Shown piece by piece: positions 1-10,395 of a stretch of 64,000 nt of DNA (the stretch's first letter is position 1; each line of letters opens with the position of its first letter). A program made the position numbers and the translations under genes. Under the pieces are notes generated by a model. It ran no database searches. It had not been told where the DNA came from and saw only the letters and a program-made list of their open reading frames with translations. The DNA is from Thermodesulfobacteriota bacterium (lineage in GTDB: Bacteria > Thermosulfidibacterota > Thermosulfidibacteria > Thermosulfidibacterales > B14-G1), in contig JAJSAC010000063.1 of assembly GCA_024274915.1 (NCBI GenBank), positions 19,976-83,975 of the forward strand, given 5' to 3'.

Positions 1-1
1 C

Positions 2-577
2 TACTATATTCGCCAGCCCTTTACCCAGGATGAGTATTCCATGAAATGGGATGGGGAGTGGCAGATCACGTATGAGGTTTTCAGGGATCTAGGTCTGGCC
101 TTCGGGGCTGTTATGATAATCATCTATATTCTCATTGTAGGCTGGTTCCGCTCATATTCGGTGCCCATCACCATCATGGCTCCCATACCCCTCTCCCTGA
201 TAGGCATAGTGCCCGCCCATGCCCTCATGGGGGCCTTCTTCACGGCCACGTCCATGATAGGTTTCATCGCCGGTGCGGGTATCGTCGTGCGGAATTCCAT
301 TATTCTGGCAGACTTCATAGAGTTGCGCTTGGCCCAGGGCATGCCTTTGGAAGAAGCGGTGATAGACGCTGGGGCCGTTCGCTTCCGGCCTATGCTCCTT
401 ACAGCTTCGGCCGTGGTGGTGGGTTCCTTTGTCATCCTTTTCGATCCTATATTCCAAGGGTTGGCCATCTCCCTTATGGCAGGGGAAGTGGCCTCAACCC
501 TTTTCTCACGCATGGTGGTACCCATTCTTTATTACCTGGATCATCGCTGGAAGCGGGAAAAGAGGATAGTCCTTTAG
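2..577 (+). CDS. RND efflux transporter permease, C-terminal part (truncated by window edge)
   Basis: The reading frame is open at the left edge, so only the last 191 residues are visible. They form several hydrophobic segments ([51 protein letters not shown]). Known for the family: the AcrB/CzcA-type inner-membrane proton antiporter has this C-terminal helix set, including the conserved [10 protein letters not shown]-like stretch seen here, and works with a periplasmic adaptor and an outer-membrane channel to export drugs or metals. The pump class and substrate cannot be set from this fragment, and the partners must lie upstream of the window. The protein ends in a basic tail after the last helix. 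Confidence 0.88.
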   Translation, partial: YYIRQPFTQDEYSMKWDGEWQITYEVFRDLGLAFGAVMIIIYILIVGWFRSYSVPITIMAPIPLSLIGIVPAHALMGAFFTATSMIGFIAGAGIVVRNSIILADFIELRLAQGMPLEEAVIDAGAVRFRPMLLTASAVVVGSFVILFDPIFQGLAISLMAGEVASTLFSRMVVPILYYLDHRWKREKRIVL

Positions 578-638
578 GCTGGCCGTGTTGCCTGGTGGAG
601 CCTGGATGTATTAAGTTAGGGGACCAGAGGAGGGGGTT

Positions 639-1313
639 ATGAAAAAGCTTGAAATGATGGCTTTGGTTCTTTTCTTTCTGGTGGGGTGTGCAGGGGTCCC
701 TAAGGGCTATTGGCCCATTCTTCCTTCCCCTATCACCCAGGCGTCCAAGCCCCAGAAGATTTGTATAAAAATGGAGGGCAAGGAAGCCCGAAAGTATACC
801 CTTAAATTGTCTATCTATCCTTCGAAGCTCTCCTTTGTGTGTATGAAGCCCAACGTGGATTATGAGTTGAAAAAATACATCAGGTCGGAGCTTTCTGATT
901 TTCGCGAGGTGTATTTCTTGGGTGAGAAAGGGAAGGTTCCCCGGGGGTGTTATCTCGTCTCCCTGTCTTGGAAGAATAGCTATAGAGGGTATATCAAAGG
1001 TGGGTTGGGCATCTTCGGGAGAACCTATGTGATAGGGGGGACGATCAAGGGGACTTTAGAAGGAAAGAAGGGGAGTTACGACTGTTCTGTGGCGGGGTGG
1101 GAGGTGGTGTCTGAGGGGGATTTCCACGGTGCCGAGGGTTACATGTGCAAGGACAGCCCGGCGGAGGTCTTCTTTAATAAAGTGGCTTCTCGGCTGGCTT
1201 ATAAAATGGCCCTGAGGATAAGGAAGGCCCTTTTGGTGGACATGGGTTACCGCCCCTCTACTGAGTTGGGGGCTGCCGATGAGAGGATGGCTGAGGAGCT
1301 GAGGGAGTGGTAG
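639..1313 (+). CDS. putative lipoprotein, unknown function
   Basis: A 224-residue protein with a short basic start, a hydrophobic run and the lipobox LVGC, which puts the lipidated cysteine at residue 17. It should be anchored in the inner or outer membrane. A purine-rich Shine-Dalgarno (AGGAGGGGG) precedes the ATG by a few bases. The body holds four further Cys and no motif I recognise; a glycine-rich segment ([15 protein letters not shown], about residue 120) resembles that of small outer-membrane lipoproteins. It follows the RND permease and overlaps the next gene by 7 bases, so co-transcription is likely. The function is unknown. Confidence 0.75.
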   Translation: MKKLEMMALVLFFLVGCAGVPKGYWPILPSPITQASKPQKICIKMEGKEARKYTLKLSIYPSKLSFVCMKPNVDYELKKYIRSELSDFREVYFLGEKGKVPRGCYLVSLSWKNSYRGYIKGGLGIFGRTYVIGGTIKGTLEGKKGSYDCSVAGWEVVSEGDFHGAEGYMCKDSPAEVFFNKVASRLAYKMALRIRKALLVDMGYRPSTELGAADERMAEELREW

Positions 1314-1972
1314 ACCTCCACACCCACACCACTTTCAGTGATGGAGAGCTCATCCCCAGTGAGCTTGTGAGGCGAGCCCAGGTGTTGGGTGTGAGATACT
1401 TGGGCATAACGGATCATGGGGATCTTTCCAACCTGGAAATCATTGTGCCGGCCATGGTACGGGTGGCTCTCCAGCTCAATGGTGTGCTGGAGGATATCAG
1501 GGTGATACCGGGCATAGAACTCACCCACGTGCCCCCCTCAGAGATTCCTTCCCTTATCTCCATGGCTAGGGGGCTAGGGGCCAGGATAGTGGTAGTTCAT
1601 GGGGAGACCCTGGTAGAGCCTGTGGCCCCTGGAACAAACCTGGCAGCTATAGAAGGAGGAGCCGACATTTTGGCCCACCCCGGGCTGATCACGGAAGAAG
1701 AGGTGACTTTGGCTGCCGAGAAGAGGGTCTATTTAGAGATATCTTCTCGGAGGGGCCATTCTTTGGCCAATGGCCATGTGGCCAGGCTGGCCAGGAAACT
1801 GGGGGCTCCTTTAGTGTTTAACACAGATGCCCATGCTCCTGGTGACCTCATTGACAGGGATAGGGCTTTTGGTGTTCTTCTGGGGGCAGGCCTTTCCTGG
1901 GGGGAGGCTAAAGAGGTGCTCTCTGAAGGGGAAGACCTTGCAAAAAGGCTGGGGGGTGAAGGGAATGGCTAG
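1307..1972 (+). CDS. PHP-domain hydrolase (histidinol-phosphatase-like)
   Basis: A 221-residue single-domain PHP protein. The metal-binding signature is clear: HTHTTFSDG at residues 5-13, ITDHGD near 38, HGE near 105, a later HPG, and NTDAH near 172. Known for the family: PHP proteins hydrolyse phosphoester bonds with a tri-metal centre and include HisK-type histidinol phosphatase and nucleotide phosphatases. The substrate cannot be deduced; the nearby-in-genome hisD is 19 kb away, which is weak support for a histidine role. The start is GTG, overlapping the lipoprotein gene by 7 bases, and the end overlaps the next gene by 8 bases, so it sits inside an operon. Confidence 0.85.
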   Translation: MVDLHTHTTFSDGELIPSELVRRAQVLGVRYLGITDHGDLSNLEIIVPAMVRVALQLNGVLEDIRVIPGIELTHVPPSEIPSLISMARGLGARIVVVHGETLVEPVAPGTNLAAIEGGADILAHPGLITEEEVTLAAEKRVYLEISSRRGHSLANGHVARLARKLGAPLVFNTDAHAPGDLIDRDRAFGVLLGAGLSWGEAKEVLSEGEDLAKRLGGEGNG

Positions 1973-2630
1973 AAGATCTGGGGAAGTGGAGTCGTCCGAT
2001 CCTTTCCTCGAGGCTTTTTCTAGGGCCTCGGATTGGGTTCTTAAGAATAAAGTTTCTGTGATAGGCGGCCTCGTGGTAGTTCTGGTGGTGATAGCTGCTG
2101 TCACTGGCTGGGTTTACCATCGTAGGAGTTATGAGAGGAAGGCTGCTACGGCCTTCGCCAGAGCTGTACGTCTCTATAAAGGCTTACCTCTCCAGGCTAA
2201 GGCAGATGATATGAAAAGAACTGTTCAGGCTTTCGAGGAGGTGGTGAAAGGGTATCCCGGGTCCCGATGGGCCTCTTTTGCCCATCTCTATTTGGGTAAG
2301 TGCTACCTTGGAATGGGGAAGGAGGAAGATGGGGTGAGGGAGTACGCCCTGGGGGTGAAAGGTATTAGGTCCGAAAGGTATTTCTGGCCCCAGTGGCTTA
2401 CTGCCATGGCGTTAGCCCAGGAACCGGATAAAGGCATAGGGACCTTGAAGGAGGGGCTCAAAGGAGAGAAACCTTTCTTGGAGCCATACCTCAGATACAA
2501 TTTGGCCTTCCTTTATCAGGAGAAGGGTGATTTAAGTAAGGCCGCCAAAATTTTGGAGGACCTCCGGGGACGCTTTCCTTCCTCTCCCTTTGGGATAGAG
2601 GCCCAGCGTCTTTTGGAGGTTCTCAAGTGA
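1965..2630 (+). CDS. membrane-anchored TPR-type repeat protein
   Basis: A 221-residue protein starting at the ATG after a GGTGAAGGG ribosome site. An upstream ATG in the same frame would lie deep inside the PHP gene and is less likely. After about 25 polar residues comes one transmembrane segment ([19 protein letters not shown]), then a soluble part with helix pairs resembling tetratricopeptide repeats, for example [20 protein letters not shown] and [18 protein letters not shown]. The layout is like that of YfgM/TPR_21 proteins, which assist periplasmic folding at the translocon; that role is only inference. It overlaps both neighbours, the next by a GTGA overlap. Confidence 0.72.
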   Translation: MARRSGEVESSDPFLEAFSRASDWVLKNKVSVIGGLVVVLVVIAAVTGWVYHRRSYERKAATAFARAVRLYKGLPLQAKADDMKRTVQAFEEVVKGYPGSRWASFAHLYLGKCYLGMGKEEDGVREYALGVKGIRSERYFWPQWLTAMALAQEPDKGIGTLKEGLKGEKPFLEPYLRYNLAFLYQEKGDLSKAAKILEDLRGRFPSSPFGIEAQRLLEVLK

Positions 2631-4363
2631 GGGTTCTTCTCTCTGGTGATGAGGCCATTGCCTGGGGGGCTTGGGAGGAGGGAGTGGCGGTGGCTGCTGC
2701 ATATCCCGGCACTCCCAGCACAGAGATTCTAGAAACCCTGGCCACCCTTCCCGGAGTCCGGGCCCAATGGTCTTCCAACGAGAAAGTGGCCTTAGAGGTG
2801 GGTATAGGGGCTAGTATGGCGGGAGTGAGGGTCTTGGTGGCCATGAAACATGTGGGCCTCAACGTGGCAGCTGATCCTTTCATGACCCTCTCTTACACCG
2901 GTGTTGGAGGGGGGTTGGTGGTGGTCTCCGCAGATGATCCGGCCCTTTACAGTTCCCAGAACGAGCAGGACAACCGCCATTATGCCCGGATAGCCAAGGT
3001 TCCCATGCTAGAGCCTGCCGATAGCTGGGAATGTAAAGAACTCGTGGGAGAGGCCTATCATATTTCGGAGACCTTTGACACCCCGGTACTTTTCCGTGTC
3101 ACCACCCGTATAGCCCATGGCAAGGGTGTGGTGGAGCTGGGGGGGCGTAAGGAGATTTCCCCCCGGAGCATGGAATTGGACCCTGCCAAATGGGTCATGC
3201 TTCCCAACTTTGCCAGGGAACGCCATCCCATGGTGGAGGAGCGCATGAGGCGCCTGGTGAGTTACGGTGAAAGCTTTCCTGGTAACAGGATGGAGTTGAG
3301 GGATCTTTCCATGGGATTCATCACTTCAGGGGTGGCATATCAATATGTGCGGGAGGCCTTTCCCAGGGCTTCAGTGTTGAAGCTCACCCTTACCCATCCC
3401 TTTCCCAAGGCCAGGGTTTTGGATTTCGCTGGTAGGGTAGAAAGGCTCTTTGTAGTGGAGGAGCTGGATCCCTTCCTGGAGGAGCAGGTCCGGGCCCTGG
3501 GCATAGAGGTGGTGGGTAAGGAGGTTTTCCCAAGGGTGGGGGAACTCTCCCCGGAGTTGGTGAAGGCGGGGGTGGAAAGGGGTTATAAACCTTCTTTCGT
3601 TTCATTCTCCGCCATACCTCAGCGGCCTCCCACCTTGTGTCCCGGCTGCCCCCACAGGGGTGTATTCGTGGTCCTCAAAAAGCTGAAGATGACGGTCTTG
3701 GGGGATATAGGTTGCTATACCCTGGGGGCTTTGCCCCCCCTTTCCAGTCTCCACTCTTGCATCTGCATGGGGGCGGGAGTGGGCATGGTCCACGGGGCTG
3801 AAAAGGCTGGGGCCCCTGGGGGGATGGTGGCAGTTATAGGGGACAGTACCTTTTACCACTCTGGGATAACCGGGCTGGCGGACATCGTTTACAACGGAGG
3901 CACATCCACGGTGGTGATCATGGATAACGGTACCACGGCCATGACAGGTAGGCAAGGCCATCCTGGTACGGGGGTGGCTCTCCAGGGTGGGGGCAGGAGG
4001 GTTGATTTGGAGTCCCTGGTGAAGGGTTTGGGTGTGAATAGGTTGAGGGTGGTGGACCCTTACGACTTGAAGACTATGGAGGAGGTTTTTCGAGAGGAGA
4101 CGGAGGCCCGGGAGCCCTCAGTGATTGTGACCCGGCGCCCTTGCACCCTTATCACCTCCGGCCCCATAGGTACCTTCTCGGTCGACGAGGATCTCTGCAT
4201 AGGTTGTGGGCTTTGTGTGGGTGTGGGTTGTATAGCTCTGGCCATGGTGGGGGAGGGGAAGGGCAAAAAGTCCCGTATAGACCCACACCTCTGCTATGGC
4301 TGTGGGGTCTGTGCTCAGGTCTGTCCTAAAGGGGCCATAGGGGAGGCTGAAGGTGCTTCATGA
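2627..4363 (+). CDS. iorA: indolepyruvate:ferredoxin oxidoreductase, alpha subunit
   Basis: A 578-residue subunit of the thiamine-diphosphate enzyme that oxidatively decarboxylates aryl pyruvates (from Trp, Phe, Tyr) to acyl-CoA and reduces ferredoxin. Order of parts: pyrimidine-binding domain (start to about 165, with AYPGTPSTEILE), central domain, the CPGCPHRG motif near 340, ThDP-binding motifs GDIGCYTLG and GDSTFYHSG, and a C-terminal pair of 4Fe-4S motifs (CIGCGLCVGVGC and CYGCGVCAQVCP). One cluster motif is slightly irregular, as is common in IorA. The start is GTG in a GTGA overlap with the preceding gene. iorB follows with an 11-base overlap, giving the full two-subunit enzyme. Confidence 0.95.
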   Translation: MRVLLSGDEAIAWGAWEEGVAVAAAYPGTPSTEILETLATLPGVRAQWSSNEKVALEVGIGASMAGVRVLVAMKHVGLNVAADPFMTLSYTGVGGGLVVVSADDPALYSSQNEQDNRHYARIAKVPMLEPADSWECKELVGEAYHISETFDTPVLFRVTTRIAHGKGVVELGGRKEISPRSMELDPAKWVMLPNFARERHPMVEERMRRLVSYGESFPGNRMELRDLSMGFITSGVAYQYVREAFPRASVLKLTLTHPFPKARVLDFAGRVERLFVVEELDPFLEEQVRALGIEVVGKEVFPRVGELSPELVKAGVERGYKPSFVSFSAIPQRPPTLCPGCPHRGVFVVLKKLKMTVLGDIGCYTLGALPPLSSLHSCICMGAGVGMVHGAEKAGAPGGMVAVIGDSTFYHSGITGLADIVYNGGTSTVVIMDNGTTAMTGRQGHPGTGVALQGGGRRVDLESLVKGLGVNRLRVVDPYDLKTMEEVFREETEAREPSVIVTRRPCTLITSGPIGTFSVDEDLCIGCGLCVGVGCIALAMVGEGKGKKSRIDPHLCYGCGVCAQVCPKGAIGEAEGAS

Positions 4364-4940
4364 TGGCGTGGTGAATCTGGTCTTCTGTGGTGTGGGCGGT
4401 CAGGGGGTACTCCTTGCCTCGGAGGTGGTGGCTCAGGTGGCTTTGGAGGCTGGGTTGGATGTGAAGAAGAGCGAGGTCCATGGTATGGCCCAAAGGGGGG
4501 GCTCCGTGTTTTCCCATGTGAGGTTCGGGCGGAAGGTCTATTCTCCTGTCATTCCCTTGAGTGGGGCCCATGTGCTGGTGGCTTTCGAGGAGCTGGAGGC
4601 CCTGAGGTACGCTCCTTATGCCTCTCCCCAGGCCAGGATTTTGGTAAATACATTGGAAATAAACCCCGCCACCGTCCTTTCGGGGGATGCTACATACCCG
4701 AAAGATCCCCTTGGTATGTTGAGGGACCATTTCGTCCACGTGGAGGCCGTGGATGCTTTGGCCTTGGCCCAAAAGGCAGGATCGTCCAGGGCAGTTAATT
4801 CGGTGATGTTGGGCCTTTTGTCCCGTTATCTCCCCTTTGCACTCCCGTTGTGGCTGGAAGTTTTGGGTCAGCGGGTACCTGCCAAGGCCAAGGAAATAAA
4901 CGTTAAGGCCTTTGGCCTGGGGAGGGAGCTTTCTTCCTGA
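4353..4940 (+). CDS. iorB: indolepyruvate:ferredoxin oxidoreductase, beta subunit
   Basis: A 195-residue gamma-type 2-oxoacid oxidoreductase domain. It shows the typical opening GVGGQGVLLASEVVA, then KKSEVHGMAQRGGSVFSHVR, which is diagnostic for the IorB/PorG fold that contacts CoA and the alpha subunit. The start taken is GTG 18 bases before a second in-frame GTG; the first has the better ribosome site (GGGAGGCTGAAG). It lies directly after iorA with an overlap and before apgM with little or no gap, so the three are probably one transcript. The length matches the family. Confidence 0.93.
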   Translation: MLHDGVVNLVFCGVGGQGVLLASEVVAQVALEAGLDVKKSEVHGMAQRGGSVFSHVRFGRKVYSPVIPLSGAHVLVAFEELEALRYAPYASPQARILVNTLEINPATVLSGDATYPKDPLGMLRDHFVHVEAVDALALAQKAGSSRAVNSVMLGLLSRYLPFALPLWLEVLGQRVPAKAKEINVKAFGLGRELSS

Positions 4941-4960
4941 AAGCGGCAGGTAGGGAAAGG

Positions 4961-6214
4961 GTGCTTCTAGTGGTCCTGGATGGTCTGGGTGACCAGGCCC
5001 TGGAGGCTCTGGGAGGTAGGACACCCCTCCAGGTGGCCAGAACGCCCCAGCTTGATCATCTGGCCCTTCTGGGGGGAGGAGGGAGCTATCACCCTGGCAG
5101 GATGGGGGTGGCCTATTTCAGTGATCTGGCTTTCTTTATTGCTTTAGGGTACTCCCAGGGGGAATTTCCCGGTAGGGGGGTTCTGGGTGGGTACGCAGCT
5201 GGGCTTTCCATATCTCCTGGAGAGGTTTACGCCTTGGCTTCCATGGTTTCCCTGGAGGAGAGCTGTCCAGACGGACCCATCTTGGTGGAGCGGGGCGGTG
5301 ATCTGGCACCAGAGGAGTGGGAAGAAGCCCTGGAGATCCTGTCTCGTCCCTGGCATGGCAACGGGGTAGAGATCACCTTCCATCCTTTGGAAGTGGGTAT
5401 AGGAATCCTGAAGCTTGAAGGGGAAGTAGATCATCGAATCACCGATTCAGACCCTTCTCATAGGGGAGGGAAGGTCTACCAGGTGATGTCCAGAGGCGAA
5501 GAAGGAGAACTGGCAAGCCACACGGCCAGGGAGTTGAATCGTTACCTGGATGGGGTGGCTTGGAGGCTGAGGGAGGCTTCCTTTAACGCGTTGAGGATCA
5601 GGGAGGGCAAGAATCCCATGAATGCCCTTTTGGTTCAAGGGGCGGGCAGAGATAAGTTCCTGCCGTTTTTGAAGGAGCGCTGGGGGTTCGATGGTGCCCT
5701 GGTGGCTTCTGAGCCGTTTATCCTGGGGATAGGGAAGAAGTTGGGCATGGCGGTGATAGGGGTGGGAGAGGGAAGTCCCAAAAAGGAGCTCCTGATCAAA
5801 TTTAAAGAGGCCCTACCCCTGCTTGAAACCTACTCCATGGTGGTGATCCATACCCGTGCTCCGAAGCTGGCTTCCAGGAAACACAACCCCTGGGAGAAGG
5901 TGAAAGTGGTAGAGGAACTGGATGGGGCCTTTTCCTATCTCCTGGAATACCTTGTACCCAGGGAAGAGAGGCTATTAGTGGTATGGGGCGGTTCTTCTAC
6001 ATCTACGGGAGGCCCTTATCTCTATTCAGGAGATCCATCCCCCCTGTTGATGATAGGTCCCCGGGTGAGGAGGGGGCCTAGCCTCAAGTTTGATGAGCCT
6101 TCCCTGGCCTATGGGTCTATAGGTTTTCTAAAGAGGGAAGAGCTTATGCTCACTATCTTGAGCTATACGGGTAGGGCACCTCTCTGGGGAAGACACCAGG
6201 GTTTGCTGGTATAA
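4961..6214 (+). CDS. apgM: cofactor-independent phosphoglycerate mutase, archaeal (ApgM) type
   Basis: About 417 residues of the alkaline-phosphatase superfamily. It interconverts 3- and 2-phosphoglycerate without 2,3-bisphosphoglycerate. The nucleophile region is replaced by the ApgM form: VVLDGLGDQALEALGGRTPL at the start, then RMGVAYFSDLAFFIALGY and FPGRGVLGG. ITDSDPSHRGGK near residue 153 and the late VIHTRAPKLASRKHNP and WGGSSTSTGG supply metal ligands. The GTG start at 4961 is conservative: an in-frame CTG at 4937, in a CTGA overlap with iorB and preceded by GGGGAGGG, would add eight residues. It probably works in gluconeogenesis with the PEP synthase and enolase encoded further on. Confidence 0.9.
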   Translation: MLLVVLDGLGDQALEALGGRTPLQVARTPQLDHLALLGGGGSYHPGRMGVAYFSDLAFFIALGYSQGEFPGRGVLGGYAAGLSISPGEVYALASMVSLEESCPDGPILVERGGDLAPEEWEEALEILSRPWHGNGVEITFHPLEVGIGILKLEGEVDHRITDSDPSHRGGKVYQVMSRGEEGELASHTARELNRYLDGVAWRLREASFNALRIREGKNPMNALLVQGAGRDKFLPFLKERWGFDGALVASEPFILGIGKKLGMAVIGVGEGSPKKELLIKFKEALPLLETYSMVVIHTRAPKLASRKHNPWEKVKVVEELDGAFSYLLEYLVPREERLLVVWGGSSTSTGGPYLYSGDPSPLLMIGPRVRRGPSLKFDEPSLAYGSIGFLKREELMLTILSYTGRAPLWGRHQGLLV

Positions 6215-6347
6215 ATTGCATTCTTGTGCAGTATTTTCTCCTCCAACCTTTCCCTTGATGGGGACATGGCCTGGAAAAGATGTTGAAAATGCAAGCCTAA
6301 TCTGTCTGGCATGTTTTTGTGTTTAACTGATGGGCAGGAGGGAGTAG

Positions 6348-6377
6348 TTGACAGTTATGGAACTTTTGGCTTATCTA
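6348..6377 (+). promoter_or_regulatory. probable sigma-70 promoter for cytochrome c3
   Basis: TTGACA at 6348-6353, then an 18-base spacer and TATCTA at 6372-6377. It lies 50 bases before the cytochrome ATG, in a 213-base gene-free stretch after apgM. The -35 is a full consensus match, while the -10 matches at three of six positions. The gene itself has a near-perfect Shine-Dalgarno, AAAGGAGGTGA, suggesting strong expression. Confidence 0.5.
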
Positions 6378-6427
6378 GTCTGGGAAAGTGAGTATAAGAG
6401 CTTTAAAACGAAAGGAGGTGACCGCGC

Positions 6428-6802
6428 ATGAGGAAGATACTCAGCTTGTTGGTAGCAGTGGTTTTTGTGTTTAGTGCCATGGCGGTGGTGACGGCGGCAG
6501 AGTCGAACAAGGGGGCAGAGAAATACACCATCGACAAGTGTCAGAAGAGGAAAGGCCCTGTTCTCTTTAACCACTGGCAGCATCAGAAGATCCAGGGTGT
6601 TACCTGTAAGACCTGTCATCATAAGGCGGAGGAAGGTAAGGCCATCAAGAGTTGTCTTCAGTGCCATCAATGCAAGAAGGGAGAGGCTCCCGCTGCAAAG
6701 ATGGCCTTCCACAAGACCTGCAAGGGCTGCCATATGAAGATGAAGAAGGCGGGCAAGAAGACTGGGCCCACCGGCTGTACCAAGTGTCACGTCAAAAAGT
6801 GA
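6428..6802 (+). CDS. tetraheme cytochrome c3 (class III), periplasmic
   Basis: A 124-residue protein with a cleavable signal peptide (basic start, hydrophobic run, likely cut after VVTAA). It then has four CxxCH haem sites: CKTCH, CLQCH, CKGCH and CTKCH. Further His (FNHWQH, CHHK, AFHK) provide distal ligands, as in class III cytochromes. Known role: low-potential electron carrier in the periplasm of sulfate reducers, linking hydrogenases or formate dehydrogenases to membrane complexes. The mature part is Lys-rich, as usual. It is a single-gene unit with its own promoter, very strong ribosome site and terminator, so it is probably abundant. Confidence 0.94.
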   Translation: MRKILSLLVAVVFVFSAMAVVTAAESNKGAEKYTIDKCQKRKGPVLFNHWQHQKIQGVTCKTCHHKAEEGKAIKSCLQCHQCKKGEAPAAKMAFHKTCKGCHMKMKKAGKKTGPTGCTKCHVKK

Positions 6803-6815
6803 GTCTGCAGGGGTA

Positions 6816-6852
6816 GGGGGAAGGGGTTCTAGGCCCTTTCCCCTTTTCCTTT
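6816..6852 (+). terminator. rho-independent terminator after cytochrome c3
   Basis: A G-rich arm (GGGGAAGGG) pairs across a loop of about 8 bases with CCCTTTCCCC, with one bulged base. This is followed by a T-rich tract (TTTTCCTTT). It lies just after the cytochrome stop and ahead of dnaG. Confidence 0.7.
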
Positions 6853-6908
6853 AAAATCCTTTCATCCCCTTGAAAACCCGGGGGCCAGGTCTATATTGTC
6901 CCCCAATC

Positions 6909-8627
6909 ATGGGAAGAGTTGCCCCGGATATTTTGGAGGAGATCAAGGAGCGTATAGATATCGTCCAATTGGTCTCCCAGTATCTTCCCCTCAAGAGGGC
7001 GGGTAGGAATTTTAAGGCTCTCTGCCCTTTTCACGTGGAGAAGACCCCTTCCTTCACCGTCAGTCCTGAAAAACAGTTTTTTCATTGCTTTGGCTGCGGG
7101 GCCAGTGGGGATATTTTCCAGTTCCTGATGAGGATGGAGAATATAACTTTCCCCGAAGCCATGGAAAAGTTGGCTGAGCAAGCGGGAGTGGAGATTCCCA
7201 AAGGGCGGGAGGAAGAGGGGGACGGGGAGAGGAATAGGCTCTATTACCTTCACAAGGTGGCTACCGACTATTTCCACCAGGCCCTTCTCTCTCCTCCAGG
7301 CCAAAAGGCCCGGGAGTTGGTTTTATCCAGGGGTATAGGGTCTTCTGCCTGGGAGACCTTTCAGCTGGGTTATGCCCCTGACAGCTGGGATAGGCTCAGG
7401 GATGTGTTGAAGGCGAAAGGGTTCACTGCAGCTGAGATGCTTTCTGTAGGCCTGTTGGGGGAGAGGGAAGGGGGGAGAGACCCCTATGTCAAATTCCGCC
7501 ATCGCCTCATGATTCCCATATGGGATTCCAAAGGACGGGTGGTGGCTTTTGGGGGTAGGGCTTTAGACCCGAACCAGGAACCCAAATACCTCAATTCCCC
7601 GGAGCACCTCCTCTTCAAAAAGGGGGAGATCCTCTATCCTTTTCATATGGCCAGGAAGGCGGTCAGGGACATGGGGTATGTTTTGTTGGTGGAAGGGTAT
7701 ATGGACGCCATCACCTGCCATCTCCGCGGTTTCCCCAACGCTTTAGCTGCTCTGGGCACGGCCCTTACACCTTCCCAGGCTCGGAAGGTGGCCCGGCTTT
7801 CCAGAGAGGTGGTCTTAGCTTACGACGGTGACGATGCGGGGCGGAAGGCTGCCTTGAGGGCTGCTTCTGTCCTCTTCCAGGTGGGTGTGGTACCCAGGGT
7901 GGTTTTGCTTCCTCCTGGAGAAGATCCAGACAGTTTCCTCAGGAACCGAGGCCAGGGGACCTTTGCGTCCCTCGTAGAGGGGGCTGAGGATGTGGTGTTG
8001 TGGTACATGGCGGAACTGGAATCCCTCCATTCCCTTTCCCATCCCCGGGAAAGGGCCCGGTGGCTTAAGGAGGTTTTGGGCTTCCTTGCCCCATTGAAGG
8101 GTTCCCTGGATCTGGAGTCTTACCTGGTGGAGGTTGCGTCCAAGACGGGTGTCACCCTGGAGGGTCTTAAGAGGGAGATCTATGGGGGGGGTAAGGGGAA
8201 GGTAGGGAAGACATCCCGTGCCATTATGGGGTCTTGGGAGATGTTGTATTTGGCCTTGGCCCTGTCCAATCCCAGGTGGTGGAGGGTCTTCAAGGGGGAG
8301 GTGTTGGAGGACGCCTTTGTCCACTCCCTGTGGGAAAAAGTGAAAGGGGAGGACGACCCTTCCCTTGCTCTGTCCATGCTGGATGATAAGGAGAGGTCCC
8401 TTCTAGTGGCCAAAGTTATGGAGATCCCTGAGGAAGGAGTGGAAGATCTCTTTGCATCCTGCCACAGGAGGGCGGAAAGGAAGGCCTTGGAGAGGGAGGC
8501 CAGAAGGTTGAAGATGAATATGGAGGGTGTTTCTGGAGATGAGAGGGAGCACCTTTTGGCCCGGTATATAGAGATAATGAAGAGTATTAAAGGTACAGGG
8601 GAGGAGGGAGTTTATGAAACCCATTGA
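6909..8627 (+). CDS. dnaG: DNA primase
   Basis: A 572-residue primase that makes RNA primers at the replication fork. It has the N-terminal CHC2 zinc-binding domain (CPFH near 40 and CFGCGASGD near 60), followed by the catalytic TOPRIM core with VEGYMDA and the acidic [11 protein letters not shown]. The C-terminal helicase-binding part is present and diverged. The ATG of [13 protein letters not shown] is chosen because the family normally starts with such a sequence; an in-frame TTG 39 bases upstream would add unrelated residues. It overlaps rpoD by 14 bases, the classical macromolecular-synthesis gene order. Confidence 0.95.
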   Translation: MGRVAPDILEEIKERIDIVQLVSQYLPLKRAGRNFKALCPFHVEKTPSFTVSPEKQFFHCFGCGASGDIFQFLMRMENITFPEAMEKLAEQAGVEIPKGREEEGDGERNRLYYLHKVATDYFHQALLSPPGQKARELVLSRGIGSSAWETFQLGYAPDSWDRLRDVLKAKGFTAAEMLSVGLLGEREGGRDPYVKFRHRLMIPIWDSKGRVVAFGGRALDPNQEPKYLNSPEHLLFKKGEILYPFHMARKAVRDMGYVLLVEGYMDAITCHLRGFPNALAALGTALTPSQARKVARLSREVVLAYDGDDAGRKAALRAASVLFQVGVVPRVVLLPPGEDPDSFLRNRGQGTFASLVEGAEDVVLWYMAELESLHSLSHPRERARWLKEVLGFLAPLKGSLDLESYLVEVASKTGVTLEGLKREIYGGGKGKVGKTSRAIMGSWEMLYLALALSNPRWWRVFKGEVLEDAFVHSLWEKVKGEDDPSLALSMLDDKERSLLVAKVMEIPEEGVEDLFASCHRRAERKALEREARRLKMNMEGVSGDEREHLLARYIEIMKSIKGTGEEGVYETH

Positions 8628-10395
8628 GGTATCTAAGCTTACTGAGCTCAGGAAACTCATCGCTTTGGGAAAGAAGAAAGGGTTTCTCACCTATGATGAA
8701 ATCCATGAGATGCTTCCTGGGGAGCTCAGTGTGCCCGAGCAACTTGAAGACATCTTTCATCTTTTGGAGGAGATGGACATCCAGGTTCTGGACCATCCCC
8801 AGGGCAAGCTGGGGACCAGTAAGGCCATATTGGGGGAGACCACAGGGGATGGGGAGCTCTTAGGCATGGTGATGGAGGAGCATGAAGAGGACTCAGGGGT
8901 TTCAGCGGATCCTGTGAGAATGTATCTCCAGGAGATGGGTTCCATTCCCCTTCTTTCCAGGGAGGAGGAGGTGGAGCTGGCCAAAAGGATCGAAGAAGGC
9001 CGGAATCTGGCCATAGAGGCTGTCATGTCTATTCCTCTTACGGTGAAGGAAATCATGAAGCTCCGGGATGGGTTGGAGGCGGAAGAGCTGGAGCTGGACC
9101 AGGTCTTCATATTGGAGGAGGATCTCTCGTCTGAAGATTCGGCTAAGGTGAGACAAAGGATTCTGCTGGAGTTGGAGGCCCTAAACAGGGTGTTTGACCT
9201 TTACGAGAAGAAGCGGAGGGAGCTCTTCCTGGGTGGTGATGCCATGACTTCGGAGGAGAGGGAGCGTATCCAGGAAGAGATAGAGAATAAAAGGATGGAA
9301 ATGATAGCCCTTATAAAGAAGCTGAGCCTTTCCAGTGCCCAGGTGGAGCGCCTTGTGGACCTTATCCGTGGGTATGTGCAGAGTGGTGACAGGGCTTTGG
9401 CCGAGATTAAGGAATGTGAGGAAGTCCTCCTCATGCCCGCTGACACTTTTATCCGGTTCTACGAAGATCTGGATACTTTGAATTCCTATGGAGAGAGGGA
9501 AGAAAGGGCCAGACAGGTGACCACTTTGTCTTTTGAGACCCTCTCTGGGTACTACGAAAAGATTTTGAAGGCCAGGGATGAGATCGGGTTCATCGAGTTG
9601 GAATCCACCCTTTCTCTGAGCGAGCTTAAAGAGATTCTCGCGGAGATCGAGAGGGGTCTGCATCAGGAGAAGGAGGCTAAGCGGCTTTTGGCTGAAGCCA
9701 ACCTGAGGTTAGTGGTGAGTATCGCCAAGAAGTATACCAATAAAGGTCTTCAGTTGCTGGATCTCATCCAGGAGGGGAATATCGGTCTTATGAAGGCCGT
9801 AGAGAAGTTCGAGTACAGAAGGGGATACAAGTTCAGCACTTATGCCACGTGGTGGATAAGGCAAGCCATCACCCGGGCCATAGCCGATCAGGCCAGGACC
9901 ATCAGGATTCCCGTTCACATGATAGAGACCATCAATAAGCTGGTGAGAACTTCCCGGCAGCTGGTCCAGGAATTGGGCAGGGAGCCCACTCCTGAGGAGG
10001 TGGCCCGCAGGTTGGAGATGGTCCCCGAAAAGGTGAGAAAGATCTTGAAGATTGCCAAGGAACCCATCTCTTTGGAGACTCCCATCGGTGAGGAGGAGGA
10101 TAGCCATTTGGGAGACTTTATTGAGGACAAGTCTATAGATTCACCAATAGACACAGCCATTGATGAGAGCCTGAGGGAGCAGATAGAGCAGGCTTTGGAA
10201 ACCCTTACCGACAGGGAGAAGACGGTTCTTAAGATGAGATTCGGTTTGGACATGGATTCGGAGCACACCCTGGAGGAGGTAGGCCGGGTTTTCCATGTGA
10301 CCAGGGAGAGGATCCGACAGATAGAAGCCAAGGCCCTGAAGAAACTCCGTCATCCTCGGAGGAACAAGAATATCAAGAGTTTGCTGGAGGTCTAG
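8614..10395 (+). CDS. rpoD: RNA polymerase primary sigma factor (sigma-70)
   Basis: A 593-residue housekeeping sigma factor. Region 1.1 opens the protein, and [11 protein letters not shown] marks region 1.2. A long non-conserved insert of about 220 residues follows, then region 2 ([33 protein letters not shown]), region 3 ([12 protein letters not shown]) and region 4 with the helix-turn-helix ([20 protein letters not shown]). It recognises -35/-10 promoters, in line with the TTGACA-type promoters in this window. It starts inside the end of dnaG with a GGAGGAGGGAG ribosome site. It meets the antiporter gene tail to tail, sharing stop-codon bases. Confidence 0.97.
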   Translation: MKPIEVSKLTELRKLIALGKKKGFLTYDEIHEMLPGELSVPEQLEDIFHLLEEMDIQVLDHPQGKLGTSKAILGETTGDGELLGMVMEEHEEDSGVSADPVRMYLQEMGSIPLLSREEEVELAKRIEEGRNLAIEAVMSIPLTVKEIMKLRDGLEAEELELDQVFILEEDLSSEDSAKVRQRILLELEALNRVFDLYEKKRRELFLGGDAMTSEERERIQEEIENKRMEMIALIKKLSLSSAQVERLVDLIRGYVQSGDRALAEIKECEEVLLMPADTFIRFYEDLDTLNSYGEREERARQVTTLSFETLSGYYEKILKARDEIGFIELESTLSLSELKEILAEIERGLHQEKEAKRLLAEANLRLVVSIAKKYTNKGLQLLDLIQEGNIGLMKAVEKFEYRRGYKFSTYATWWIRQAITRAIADQARTIRIPVHMIETINKLVRTSRQLVQELGREPTPEEVARRLEMVPEKVRKILKIAKEPISLETPIGEEEDSHLGDFIEDKSIDSPIDTAIDESLREQIEQALETLTDREKTVLKMRFGLDMDSEHTLEEVGRVFHVTRERIRQIEAKALKKLRHPRRNKNIKSLLEV

